Source: Streptomyces sp. NBC_01296 (GTDB taxonomy: Bacteria; Actinomycetota; Actinomycetes; Streptomycetales; Streptomycetaceae). Taken from it: DNA of 64,000 bases. How positions within the stretch are numbered: position 1 is the first letter of the stretch; each line of letters opens with the position of its first letter. Location of the stretch: the NCBI RefSeq assembly GCF_035984415.1, contig NZ_CP130720.1, forward strand, positions 248,001 through 312,000. Reading direction: 5' to 3'. Position numbers and translations under genes: made by a program. The notes beneath the pieces were generated by a model. It was not told the DNA's origin, searched no databases, and was given only the letters and a program-made list of their open reading frames with translations. This document shows, piece by piece, positions 53,849 to 62,440 of the stretch.

Positions 53849-54475
53849 ATGCGCATCCAACGACTCGTCTCCGTCGCGACCGCGGCCCTGCTCTCCCTCG
53901 CGACTCTGACCGCGTGCGGGAGCGGAAGCGGAGCCAGTTCTATCGATGGCTCTCTGGGCAACCCGGCACCCGCGAAGAACGGCGGCACCGACGGACTGCG
54001 CGCCCCCGACCAGAACGGCAAGGCCGGGCTGCCCAAGGCGGGCTCGATGGCAAACGCCGCCCAGATCGTCAACACCTACGCCGACTGCAATGACCTCTCC
54101 ACCGACCCGCACGATGACGACTTCTTCCCCGGCGACGAAACCTACAACCAGAAGTGGGGCGTTACCGAGCGCGGCGCATGCGGCAGGGGCACCCGCATCT
54201 TCATGTTCAAAGACCTGAAGACCTTCCAGGCCAGGTACAAGGCTGAACTCGACGAAGACCGGAAGGAAAGCCCGAACAAGGGGCACCGCGGCAAATTCCT
54301 CCTCGGCCAGGACTTCGCCGTCCTGCCCGACCAGAAGCCCGTCATCCGCAACGCGATCAAGCCCGGAGGCCTCCTGATCCTCAACTGCCACCCGGACTTC
54401 AACCCGCCCAGTGGCTACCGCAAGGACCCCGCACTCGTGAAGGGCTGCGTCCTCACCAACTACTTCGAAGACTGA
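53849..54475 (+). CDS. Secreted lipoprotein, unknown function (208 aa)
   Basis: Signal peptide MRIQRLVSVATAALLSLATL with lipobox LTAC (Cys23), a Gly/Ser/Asn linker, then a domain from ~residue 65: ANAAQIVNTYADCNDLSTDP, KWGVTERGACGRGTRIFMFK and ILNCHPDFNPPSGYRKDPAL. Four Cys could form two disulfides. Unrecognised family. It should sit on the outer face of the membrane. Its 3' end meets a truncated transposase on the other strand. Confidence 0.75.
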   Translation: MRIQRLVSVATAALLSLATLTACGSGSGASSIDGSLGNPAPAKNGGTDGLRAPDQNGKAGLPKAGSMANAAQIVNTYADCNDLSTDPHDDDFFPGDETYNQKWGVTERGACGRGTRIFMFKDLKTFQARYKAELDEDRKESPNKGHRGKFLLGQDFAVLPDQKPVIRNAIKPGGLLILNCHPDFNPPSGYRKDPALVKGCVLTNYFED

Positions 54476-54549
54476 TCCGCCACTCCACGCTGCGGGGAGC
54501 TCCTCTGCGCCGAGGCATTGCGCAGCACGGGAGAACACAGAAGCCCTCA

Positions 54550-55220
54550 CCCCACCTCCCCCGGGGTCGTCGGTTGCTGCGGAGCCGGCCCAGGATCTGG
54601 GCGCCGGTCGCACTCACGGCGGCGAGGAGGTCGTTGCCTTCGAAGCCCTTGTCCCACAAGACCGGCATGTCCGGCCGCAGCAGATGTAGCAGCCGGGAGG
54701 CATAGCTCGTCTCGCCCCCGGCGGTGGGCCCGAACACCGCACCGACAAGAGCCCTGGTCCCGGTCTCGACCAGCGTCATCAACTCCGGCGTCGGATAGCC
54801 GTGATGGGAAGTCCGCCCCAGCCGGGACCGGTTGCGCATGGAGTCGGCAGTCTTCTGGGAACTGCAGCCGTCGAACGAACCCGTCCGGTACGGGCCGAAC
54901 CGCACCCCTGGGGTGGTCGGCCGGGCCAGCGGTCCGGCGAGCACGTCGGACAACGCCCGCACCGGCGCACAGCCCAGCCGACGACGCAGGTCACGCAGGG
55001 CCTTCGGCGTCGGACAGGCCACCGGCAGCCCGAACAGCCCCGCCGTCAGCTTGTCCCACACCAGCCGGTAGCCGACCTCGGGGAAGAGACGCATCGCAAG
55101 CAGGAAATAGAGCCCGACCCGTGAAGGGAGATCACGCAGCCGTCGCTGCACTGACCGCGTCTCCGCCTGCCCGGGCGCGAACCGGCCTGCCGCCACGGTG
55201 ACCGTACGGGTGATGGCCAT
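54550..55220 (-). pseudogene. IS4-family transposase, 3' truncated
   Basis: MAITRTVTVAAGRFAPGQAE, RVGLYFLLAMRLFPEVGYRL and VWDKLTAGLFGLP are the N-terminal domain of the Streptomyces IS4-type transposase; FGPYRTGSFDGCSSQKTADS contains the first catalytic Asp, and PDMPVLWDKGFEGNDLLAAV the second. After ILGRLRSNRRP the frame leaves the family, so the last third with the catalytic Glu is lost. Confidence 0.8.
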
Positions 55221-55249
55221 CGCAGGGGCCGGCGGGACATGATGAGACG

Positions 55250-55312
55250 GCAACGGAGCTCCTCGGATACAAGCTGTCTTGGACGACTGCCTGTACCAAC
55301 GAGCTCCGTTGC
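55250..55312. repeat. 12-bp inverted repeat outside the IS4 remnant
   Basis: GCAACGGAGCTC (55250-55261) and GAGCTCCGTTGC (55301-55312) are perfect inverse complements, 39 bases apart, just beyond the start of the transposase gene. This could be the element's terminal or subterminal repeat, or a transposase-binding hairpin. Confidence 0.5.
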
Positions 55313-55578
55313 TCCAGGTCAGGAATCCTTCAACGGGCTTGCGTGACCTGCGAAAGCACTAACTACCCGGCCTTGGGGCAAGACCCCTCGGTCGCCTCGC
55401 TCCACCAGGCGCTCGCCGAGAGCGAAGGTGCCGCGGCAGACGCCGGCCTGGTGCTCCGGCCCAAGCCCGTCCACATCTGCCGGCCCGGGGACCCGTTCAC
55501 CTCCGACGAGATCGACCTCCGCGAACGCCTCCAGGTCCAACCCAGCTCGCCCTGCCCCGCCCGAAGACGGGGGGTGCC

Positions 55579-55614
55579 TTGACAGCCCAAGTGATTAGCC
55601 GCCATATTACTCGC
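55579..55614 (+). promoter_or_regulatory. Promoter and operator of the MarR gene
   Basis: TTGACA at 55579-55584 is a consensus -35; CATATT (55603-55608) is a possible -10 at 18 bases. Transcription would begin at or next to the ATG at 55615, so the message is probably leaderless. The imperfect palindrome GTGATTAGCCGCCATATTAC (55591-55610) covers the -10 and closely resembles the site at 56191-56210, so it is a likely MarR operator for autorepression. Confidence 0.6.
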
Positions 55615-56133
55615 ATGACGAGGGACGGCATCGACGGCGAGGCGCCCACGCTGGACCAGGCCCGGCGGCAGGTCGAGCACTACGGCCTGGAGGTCGATCC
55701 GCAGGCGGTGCTGGTCGCGGTGCGGCTGATCTCGGCGGGCGCGAGGGTCGGCCGGGCGGCCGAGGCGCACTTTGCCAGGTTCGGCCTGTCGACGGGTCGC
55801 TACCGCCTGCTCGCCGACCTCGAAGATCACGGCGGGGAGAAATCCCCCTCGCACCTTGCAGCCGACCTCAATGTCTCCAGGGCCACGGTCACCGGCCTAC
55901 TGGACGGCCTTGAGCGCGAGGGCCTGATCGCCCGCCGCCCGTCCACGGAGGACGGTCGGGGCACGGTGGCCATCCTGACCGCACGCGGGGCGCGGCGTTT
56001 GCGCGACATGGCCTCCGAGCATTTCGGGCGGCTCGAGGCGATGGTGGGCGGGCTTTCCGTCGAGGAGCGTGCGGTGTTCCTGGATCTGCTCGCCCGCGTC
56101 GTGCGGGGCAGTGCGGCTCTGGCCGCCGACTGA
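55615..56133 (+). CDS. MarR family transcriptional regulator (172 aa)
   Basis: Start MTRDGIDGEAPTLDQARRQV; no ribosome binding site, fitting a leaderless message. The winged HTH is SPSHLAADLNVSRATVTGLL, DGLEREGLIARRPSTEDGRG, with flanking dimerisation helices (VLVAVRLISAGARVGRAAEA at the front). MarR repressors release DNA on binding small phenolic or lipophilic molecules. It sits at the head of a three-gene set with a membrane protein and an NmrA-like oxidoreductase, and a similar operator lies before the second gene. Confidence 0.9.
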   Translation: MTRDGIDGEAPTLDQARRQVEHYGLEVDPQAVLVAVRLISAGARVGRAAEAHFARFGLSTGRYRLLADLEDHGGEKSPSHLAADLNVSRATVTGLLDGLEREGLIARRPSTEDGRGTVAILTARGARRLRDMASEHFGRLEAMVGGLSVEERAVFLDLLARVVRGSAALAAD

Positions 56134-56152
56134 CCCGACTCTCTACCGATTT

Positions 56153-56183
56153 GGCCCCGCCCCCCGGGTAGGGCCCCTTTTTT
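56153..56183 (+). terminator. Short stem with T6 tract
   Basis: GGCCC (56153-56157) can pair with GGGCC (56171-56175), followed by TTTTTT at 56178-56183. A T-tract is unusual for this genome, so it may be a true intrinsic terminator for the MarR gene. Confidence 0.4.
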
Positions 56184-56190
56184 CGAGGCA

Positions 56191-56210
56191 ATAGTTAGCC
56201 ACCTAATTAT
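56191..56210 (+). promoter_or_regulatory. MarR-type operator upstream of membrane protein gene
   Basis: ATAGTTAGCCACCTAATTAT is a 20-bp palindrome (7 of 8 positions pair around CCAC). It shares TTAGCC, CC and ATTA in register with the site over the MarR promoter at 55591-55610. It is strongly AT-rich for this region, so it probably also overlaps the -10 of the second promoter. Confidence 0.65.
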
Positions 56211-56283
56211 ATTGGGGGCGGTGCAGGCCTGCCGCCCCTCCGCGCACCTTCGCTTCCCTCACACGAACGAGAAAGAGGCCAGC

Positions 56284-56757
56284 ATGCCTGCAACGAAGGA
56301 CAGAACCAGCCGAAACCAGACAGCCTCCCGGCCATCCCGACCGTTCACCCTGTGGCGCGAGGTACTGACCGCCTACGCCGCCCCCGCGCTGATGGCCGGT
56401 ACCGCCGGAGTCGTCACCGGGCAGCAGGACTTGGCCGTGGCCGCCTGCACCTCCATCGCCGGCACATCCGCCGTGGTGGCCTTCCTCGTCGGCACCTGGC
56501 TACGGCACGGCGGGCAGCCCCGACGGTGGACCACCACCGCCCCGCGCGTCGCACTGACCGCCGCGCTCGTCATCACCGCCGCCGGCGCTGCGGTCCTGCT
56601 GGGATGGTTCACCGCCCAATGGCTGCCCGCCCACACCCCGATACCCGCCACCCCGTGGCTGGAGCGCCTGCGCATCGACCTGCCCGTCTCCGCAGCCCTC
56701 GCCACCACCATCGTCACCCTGCGCTGGCGCAGCACCACCACAGCATCCCCGGCGTAG
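56284..56757 (+). CDS. Integral membrane protein, unknown (157 aa)
   Basis: A basic, Ser/Arg-rich N-terminus is followed by about four membrane segments: EVLTAYAAPALMAGTAGVVT, AACTSIAGTSAVVAFLVGTW, RVALTAALVITAAGAAVLLG and DLPVSAALATTIVTLRW. No transport motif is recognised. It is probably controlled by the MarR regulator through the operator 74 bases upstream of its start. Confidence 0.7.
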   Translation: MPATKDRTSRNQTASRPSRPFTLWREVLTAYAAPALMAGTAGVVTGQQDLAVAACTSIAGTSAVVAFLVGTWLRHGGQPRRWTTTAPRVALTAALVITAAGAAVLLGWFTAQWLPAHTPIPATPWLERLRIDLPVSAALATTIVTLRWRSTTTASPA

Positions 56758-56863
56758 CCCACCCCGGCACCGGGCCCACCCGCCCCCACGAGCCCAAGCC
56801 CGACCGAGCCACGCCGGCAGCACCCGCCGCCTGAAGTCACCAAGGAAAAGGAATGAGCACACG

Positions 56864-57730
56864 ATGATCGTTGTCATGGGAGCGACCGGAGCGACCGGGA
56901 ACGCCCTGCTCCACAGCCTCCGCGCACTCGGCGCACCCGTCCGCGCACTGACCCGTACCCCGCACAGGCCGCTCCCCGGCATGACCGGCGCACACCAACC
57001 GCCCGTCGAGGTTCACTACGCCGACGCCACCGACCCCCACTCCCTGCGCACCGCCTTCAAGGGCGCCGACCGGCTCTTCCTCGCCATGGCAAACAGCCCC
57101 GCACAGGTCGAACTCGAAACCCGCGTCATCGACATCGCCGCCCACACCGGCATCGGACACATCGTCAAGATCTCCGCACCCGCCGCCGAACCCGACTCCC
57201 CCGTCGCCATCTCCCGCGGACACCACGCCGTCGAGGAACACCTGCGCGCCAGCGGCCTCGCCCACACCATCCTGCGCCCCTACGCCTTCATGCAGAACCT
57301 CCTGCGCCTGGCCCCCACCGTCGCCCAGGGCGTCATCCTCGGCACGACGGGCGACGCGCCCTGCAACTACATCGACGCCCGCGACATCGGCGACGTCGCT
57401 GCCGCCGCCCTCACCAGGCCCGACATCGCCCGCGGCACCTACACCCTGACCGGACCCGAAGCCGTCTCCTACCCCGGACTGGCCTCACGACTGACCACCC
57501 TGACCGGCAATCAGGTCGACTACATCAACCTCACCCCGGACGAACTGCGCGACGACCTCGTCCACAACGCCCACATGCCCACCTGGCTCGCCGACCACGT
57601 GACGGAGATCCAACAACTCGCCATTGCCCGACCCGAAACCCCCACCACCACCGTCAACGACATCCTCGGCCGCCCGCCCCGCACCCTCGACGCCTTCCTG
57701 CACGAACACCACGCCCACTTCCGCCGGTAA
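56864..57730 (+). CDS. NmrA-like NAD(P)-binding atypical SDR (288 aa)
   Basis: MIVVMGATGATGNALLHSLR is the GxxGxxG NAD(P) fold (GATGATG); NSPAQVELETRVIDIAAHTG and ILRPYAFMQNLLRLAP are typical of the NmrA/QOR2 group, which has no YxxxK catalytic pair. Members reduce quinones or act as redox sensors. Position after the MarR and membrane genes suggests a role in defence against an electrophilic compound. Length is normal. Confidence 0.85.
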   Translation: MIVVMGATGATGNALLHSLRALGAPVRALTRTPHRPLPGMTGAHQPPVEVHYADATDPHSLRTAFKGADRLFLAMANSPAQVELETRVIDIAAHTGIGHIVKISAPAAEPDSPVAISRGHHAVEEHLRASGLAHTILRPYAFMQNLLRLAPTVAQGVILGTTGDAPCNYIDARDIGDVAAAALTRPDIARGTYTLTGPEAVSYPGLASRLTTLTGNQVDYINLTPDELRDDLVHNAHMPTWLADHVTEIQQLAIARPETPTTTVNDILGRPPRTLDAFLHEHHAHFRR

Positions 57731-57761
57731 GGCAAGCCGGCAAAGGTGCGCGGTCGCAGCG

Positions 57762-58358
57762 CTAGGGGCGGCGGGTGGGGGCGCCGTGCAGGAGCAGATC
57801 GAGCACGGAGTCGATGTAGCCGGCCAGTTGGCTGTCGCTGCTGAGAGGGAGTACGCCGGGCAGCCTCGTCGCCATCTCGTCGTGGCCGACGTACGCGGCG
57901 TAGCCGAGCATCGCGCGCTGGACCGCGACGGCCGACGGGAAGCCGATCTCCTGGAAGAGCTCGATCGTGTAGTCGAGCCGGCGCTGCACCACCCGTCGCA
58001 CCACTGGCGCCACCAGCTCGTGGTCGGCCGACGCGAGCAGGTTCGCCGCCGCGGCGCCCCGTCCGGCGCCCCCGGTCACCCGCGTGAGCAGCGTCCGCAG
58101 CCGGGCCCTCGGGTCGGGCTCGGCGGCCAGCATCGTGATGGTGGCCTCGGTGAACCGGCGCTCCCACAGCGCGAGGGCCGCCTCGATGAGGGCGTCGCGG
58201 TTGGTGAAGTGCCAGTAGAAGCTGCCCTTGGTGGTGCCCAGCCGCGCGGCGAGCGGCTCTACGGCCACCGCGCCGAGCCCGCGCTCGCCGATCGCATCGA
58301 GCGCTGCCGCCGCCCAGTCGTCCGCCGCCAGTCGTTGTCGCCGTTGATTCACGTCCAT
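57762..58358 (-). CDS. TetR family transcriptional regulator (198 aa)
   Basis: N-terminal HTH: RLAADDWAAAALDAIGERGL, GAVAVEPLAARLGTTKGSFY and WHFTNRDALIEAALALWERR. The C-terminal ligand domain is helical and typical in length. Its start codon overlaps a palindrome that recurs 23 bases further, so it very likely represses itself and the divergent SRPBCC gene. Confidence 0.92.
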   Translation of the reverse strand: MDVNQRRQRLAADDWAAAALDAIGERGLGAVAVEPLAARLGTTKGSFYWHFTNRDALIEAALALWERRFTEATITMLAAEPDPRARLRTLLTRVTGGAGRGAAAANLLASADHELVAPVVRRVVQRRLDYTIELFQEIGFPSAVAVQRAMLGYAAYVGHDEMATRLPGVLPLSSDSQLAGYIDSVLDLLLHGAPTRRP

Positions 58359-58395
58359 ACGCTACCGTACGGGCATTCCATACGCCTCCGTATGG
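58355..58395. promoter_or_regulatory. Two TetR operators in the divergent promoter region
   Basis: CCATACG-CTAC-CGTACGG (58355-58372) and CCATACG-CCTC-CGTATGG (58378-58395) are two 18-bp palindromes, the second perfect, 23 bases apart (about two helix turns). The first covers the TetR start codon. This layout is typical of TetR autoregulation with control of the opposite gene. Confidence 0.8.
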
Positions 58396-58416
58396 AGGCT
58401 CGGGCAAGGAGACGAC

Positions 58417-58929
58417 GTGCAGAACTTCCAGCAGCGAACCATCGACGCGCCCGCCGCCGAGGTCGGCGCCCTCATGGACCGGTTGGGCTCCCCGCAGGAC
58501 CTGATCTGGCCCACCCCCGCCTGGTCCCCGCTGCACCTCGACGCAGGCCTGGCCGTCGGCTCGAGCGGCGGGCACGGCAGGATCCGCTACTCGGTCGTCG
58601 CTCACGAACCGGGCAGAAGGCTCCGGTTCACCTTCGCTCCCGGGCTCGGCATGACCGGGTACCACGAATTCCTGATCACCCCCGAGGGGCCGGCCCGCTG
58701 CCGGATCTCCCACACCGCCGCGGGAAGCCTGGAGGGCAAGATGCTCCTGATGTGGCCCCTGGTGATCCGCTGGCTGCACGAAGCCCTGCTCCAGGACGCC
58801 TTCGACAACATCCAGCGGGCGGCCACGAACCACTTGCCCCACCCGGCCCGCTGGTCGACCTGGGTCCGCCTACTGCGCCTCGTATTCGCCCGCCGGACCC
58901 GCGGGCCCGTGGAGCCGTCCACTACCTGA
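58417..58929 (+). CDS. SRPBCC (START-like) family protein (170 aa)
   Basis: GTG start at 58417 after AAGGAG. The sequence follows a polyketide-cyclase/START-like fold: RTIDAPAAEVGALMDRLGSP, IRYSVVAHEPGRRLRFTFAP and EFLITPEGPARCRISHTAAG, with a long C-terminal helix (WPLVIRWLHEALLQDAFDNI). Such proteins bind a hydrophobic ligand. It is probably regulated by the divergent TetR, perhaps with the same ligand. Confidence 0.8.
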   Translation: MQNFQQRTIDAPAAEVGALMDRLGSPQDLIWPTPAWSPLHLDAGLAVGSSGGHGRIRYSVVAHEPGRRLRFTFAPGLGMTGYHEFLITPEGPARCRISHTAAGSLEGKMLLMWPLVIRWLHEALLQDAFDNIQRAATNHLPHPARWSTWVRLLRLVFARRTRGPVEPSTT

Positions 58930-59124
58930 CGTACCTGCCCCCTGAGCCGTGACGGACACCGGACACGCCCGCCCGCGGCGGGCCAGTAAAAGTCCAGGCC
59001 GAGTGTGGAACCGAGCTGCGAAGAGGCCGATCCCGCCCGCCTCGGGGGCGTCACCCTGTCCATCGCTGCCTGCACGCCCTGTTCCAGAGCGAGCAAACCT
59101 CGCTCACTCAGGGGCGGCCGACGG

Positions 59125-60059
59125 TCAGTCGTCCCGCACTTCGCCCTGGGCGATTTCCACGTTGTGATGCAGGCTCACGAGCCCGGCGGCGGCTCCCGCG
59201 CCGGTCACAGCCGAGCAGGCGAGCAGCAGGCCGGCCGCCGCGATCGCCGGCCGGTGAGGGGCGGGCGTTGGCTGGAGCAAGGCTTTGACCTGCTGCGGTA
59301 CGAGGCCACCCGCGGCTCCCGCGGCGAACGAGGGGCGGGCGGCTCTGCCGGCGTTCCCGGCGAGGGCTGCGCGTCCGATGGCGCGTGCTGTCAGATTGCG
59401 GTCGCCGACCGCGGTCGCGGCGGCTTCGTCGGCGACGCGTTCGACGGCCGGCCCGATGGCGCCGCGCAGTCCGCTCAGGGCGGGATGGCAGCGGCTGGCG
59501 AGGTCGGCGGCGGCGAGGAAGTAGTAGTGGCGGCGGCCGGCCAAGCGGGCCCGTTCGTGGGCGAGGAGGGCCTCTCGCTCGGGTCCGTCCAGGGTGCGCA
59601 GCATGCCGGAAGTCACCACGATGCGCCCCGGGTTCCCGGGGAGGGCGTAGGCGTCATCTTCGGGGCGGTCCAGGACGCTGAGGTCTCCCGCTGAGGGCGC
59701 ACCGCGCAGTTGCGCGTGCGCGGTGCGGTATTGACGGAGTTGACGCAGCGCCGATCGGGTCACGGCGCAGGCGCAGACGGACAGCGCACCGACGGCGAGT
59801 GCGGTCGCCGGATAGGCGACCACGGCAGGCGCGACGTTCAAAGGGCGGATCAGGTGGCCGAGGCGGGCCACAGCGGACACGGTGAGCGCGCCGGCGAGGA
59901 TGAGGCCGCCGAGTGCCGCCAGCCAGCAGCCTGCCAGTACACACGCTGTCGCGGTCAGCGCCCACATCGCGGCCGCAGGCCGCAGGCGGGGAGCGGCCCA
60001 CCGCACGAGCGTCGGCGCGCGAACGGCATCAGCAGCGGCATCAGCAGCGCAGCAATCAC
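59125..60059 (-). pseudogene. M56 (BlaR1-like) membrane peptidase with broken zinc motif
   Basis: Three to four membrane segments (MWALTATACVLAGCWLAALG and others) flank a peptidase segment REALLAHERARLAGRRHYYF. M56 proteins need HExxH; here it is HERAR, so the second zinc His is Arg. The predicted start GTGATTGCTGCGC overlaps the stop of the BlaI-like gene, but a two-base shift near 60020 separates that start (IAALLMPLLMPFA) from the main frame (APTLVRWAAPRLRPAA). Two independent defects suggest decay; the main frame remains open over ~300 residues. Confidence 0.6.
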
Positions 60060-60380
60060 CGTCCGCCACCGCCCTCCAAGAGGTCGCGCAGTAGGCGCTC
60101 GTCCTCGGGACCCAGGTCGGAGACGAACCGTGCCAGCACGGTCTGGCGGTCGGTGTCCTTGTCGAGCTCGTGGTGCATCCGCCGGGCAGTCAGGCCGTGG
60201 GCATCCTGGACGGGGAAGTAGGCGAATCCGCGACCCGGAGCGTTCCCGGCCGACGGTCCCCTTCTCGAAGAGGCGGGACAGGATCGTCGTCACCGTCGTG
60301 CGGACCAGCTCCACCGGCCGGCTGCGCTGCACCTGTCCGGCGGTCCGGGGGCCGTCCGCGGCCCACAGCGCGGCGAGGCC
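60056..60380 (-). pseudogene. BlaI/MecI-type repressor, frameshifted and 5' degraded
   Basis: Reads LAALWAADGPRTAGQVQ and ELVRTTVTTILSRLFEKGTV (winged HTH), then after a one-base shift near 60227 AYFPVQDAHGLTARRMHHEL and DKDTDRQTVLARFVSDLGPE to the TGA. BlaI-type repressors pair with M56 sensor proteases, as here (4-bp overlap). The start is not recognisable. Both members of the pair are damaged. Confidence 0.7.
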
Positions 60381-60404
60381 GGCCTCACCGCGGCCGGCGC
60401 CGGT

Positions 60405-60490
60405 GCTGGGCAGTGCGCCTCAGGCTCGCACCCACACACCGGAAGCTGCGCTCCACGGCGTTCCCCCGCGCCTTGAGTTCACAGCGGCCA
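60405..60490 (-). pseudogene. Possible transposase scrap
   Basis: About 25 residues, LKARGNAVERSFRCVGASLR, resemble the NxVER(C/G)F segment near the C-terminus of IS5-type transposases. Too short to be sure. Confidence 0.3.
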
Positions 60491-60696
60491 GCCTGTGAAC
60501 TCAAAGGCCGCCGCCATCTGGAGTTCCGAGTCTGGGCCTACCCGGGGCTCGCAACGTACGGCAAGTCGAAATGACCATCACATGATGAGGAACGCGAACG
60601 CTGTTGGACCAGGCCGCCGAACAGCCGCTTCGGTGAAGTCTGCCCAACACGGTCGCCGTGGCTCCGAAGGAGGTGCGGCTGGGGCCGGCTTCTGGA

Positions 60697-61056
60697 TCAC
60701 TTCGCCGCACTCACCCGTCCGGCCGGGACGGGATGCTCGCAGCCCGCAACCAGCGAGGACAGCTGGCCGAGATCGTTCGCGTACGCCTCCCGCCGCGCCG
60801 CGGTCCACCAACTCGCACCGCCGCCCCAGGCCTCGGCAAGCGGCACCATTTGGTCGATGTCCAGCTTGGAGGCGTCCGTGACGGTGGTGTCGTCGCAGTA
60901 GGACCACCACACGCCCCCGGTGAGCGTGCAGTCCGGCCCGATCGCCGGGTACTCCACCGCCTCGGACAGCAATACCTCGGCCCTCGTGTTGCAGCCGTCC
61001 GCGCGGATGTCGCCTGCGTTCCAGTGCTTGAAGCTGGTGCGCTGGCGAAACGCCAC
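60697..61056 (-). pseudogene. HNH-type nuclease (DUF1524-like) lacking its catalytic His
   Basis: SFKHWNAGDIRADGCNTRAE, LTGGVWWSYCDDTTVTDASK, KLDIDQMVPLAEAWGGGASW and TAARREAYANDLGQLSSLVA follow the secreted GmrSD/HNH nuclease domain common in Streptomyces. The invariant DHMVPLAE reads DQMVPLAE here, so the catalytic His is Gln. The signal peptide and N-terminal part are not in frame, and the C-terminal NRSKGD motif is lost. Non-functional. Confidence 0.65.
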
Positions 61057-62440
61057 TGCAGCCCTGCGCCGGGGACCCGGCGCCGAGCGCTTCGCGGACA
61101 GCTCCCGGCCGCTGGCGGGAGCCGGGGTCGGCGCACAGCCTGCCCCGGATCCCGTACGGACTGACTTCGGCTCGCCCGCTTGTACGGCCCCTCTCCCGCG
61201 GCTCCGTCCTGGCTGCGAACCAGTCGCCGCCCGGTCCCATGAGTCGCTGCCTGCCGATCACACCAACCCCCGCTGGCCCGTGATCAGACACGCAACTGAG
61301 ACAGCGTCATTCCACGTGCGATAAAGCCCGGGAACAGCGATCCCATGCAAATCTCTCCCCCCAAGTCAGTGACCCCACCCGCTGAAAACAGCCTGCTACC
61401 AGCAATAACCTCCCAAAGCCCACTGGCTCTCACCCCATCACCCCAAAACCAAGAGATCGCAACCAGTCGTTGCACAGAAGGCGAGGGCGAATGACAGCCC
61501 TGGGTCGGGCAGCAGCGGAAAGTGGCGAAGAGCTTGCGGTCCTTCCGGCGGGCGTTCATCCGGTTGAGACCCGGAGGGTGTGGACCGGAGCCTCCGCATG
61601 CGGTTCGCCGCCGCCGCTGCACGAAACGCTTCGGCCCGGCCGACAGCGCCGTCGTGCACCACTCCTCAGGACTCCCGAGGTCATTATTACCGGTCTCGCC
61701 GCGGGTCGTACGCCACGGGCAGGAGAACGCTGCCGCTACGTGTCCCCATGCCGGACTCGCCCGCCTTGATGACCGAATACCGCCCTATTAGACAGCGTGG
61801 CCGATTTTGAAGCCGCGGTGTTGTCGGGGAGTTGGCACCGGGCCATGATCACTCCTCGTACAACCCGACCACCCACCCGGGAGCCGAGATGTGATAGCAA
61901 ACCCCCTTCCACGGGATGGGGCTGGACGGCCTGCGGGCCGCCTTCCGGTACCTGCAACCCGGGGGCCACCGTGCAGGGTTCTGGTTCCTGAACAAGGGAC
62001 GTTTCTGAAACTCACCTGCAAAGCCACTCAGAGGAACTCCGGGGCTTTTCGTCTCGGCCCCCGCACAGGCGGTTCTCAGCTTCTCCCGCACTACAACATC
62101 CGCGCAGGCACGGCCGTTCACGCCGAGTGGGTCCGCCTGGCAGCACGGCTTCATGTATGCAGCCCCGTATGCCGGACTCCGCTACTGCGCCGACGCAGAG
62201 CACGCGGTCCGACACGCGTCGTCATCACCTGATGCAGCCGACCCGGCCCGAACGGGGGTGGGCAGAGCAGCCGGCTCTGACCACGACAATCCCCGGTCGG
62301 CCGAGCAAGACATGGCCATCCGCCCGTCAACTGCCGACGGCGCACGGCCATGACCTGATCAGCAGCTCGCCGCGTTCTCCTCCACCGTGCCGCTCTCTCG
62401 CATGCCCTGCATTCCACCATCAAAGGAGTTCTTGATCTTC
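61057..62440. other. Long region without a supported gene
   Basis: Nearly 1.4 kb upstream of the transglutaminase gene. Base composition is less extreme than elsewhere, frames are short and interrupted, and none has a recognisable family with a start site. It looks like decayed DNA. The last ~150 bases should contain the transglutaminase promoter; no consensus element stands out. Confidence 0.4.

Noticed and set aside
61057..62440. Group II intron or further transposase
   Set aside because: A few basic stretches (NRMNARRKDRKLFATF on the minus strand) look suggestive, but no reverse transcriptase or DDE motif and no intron ends were found.
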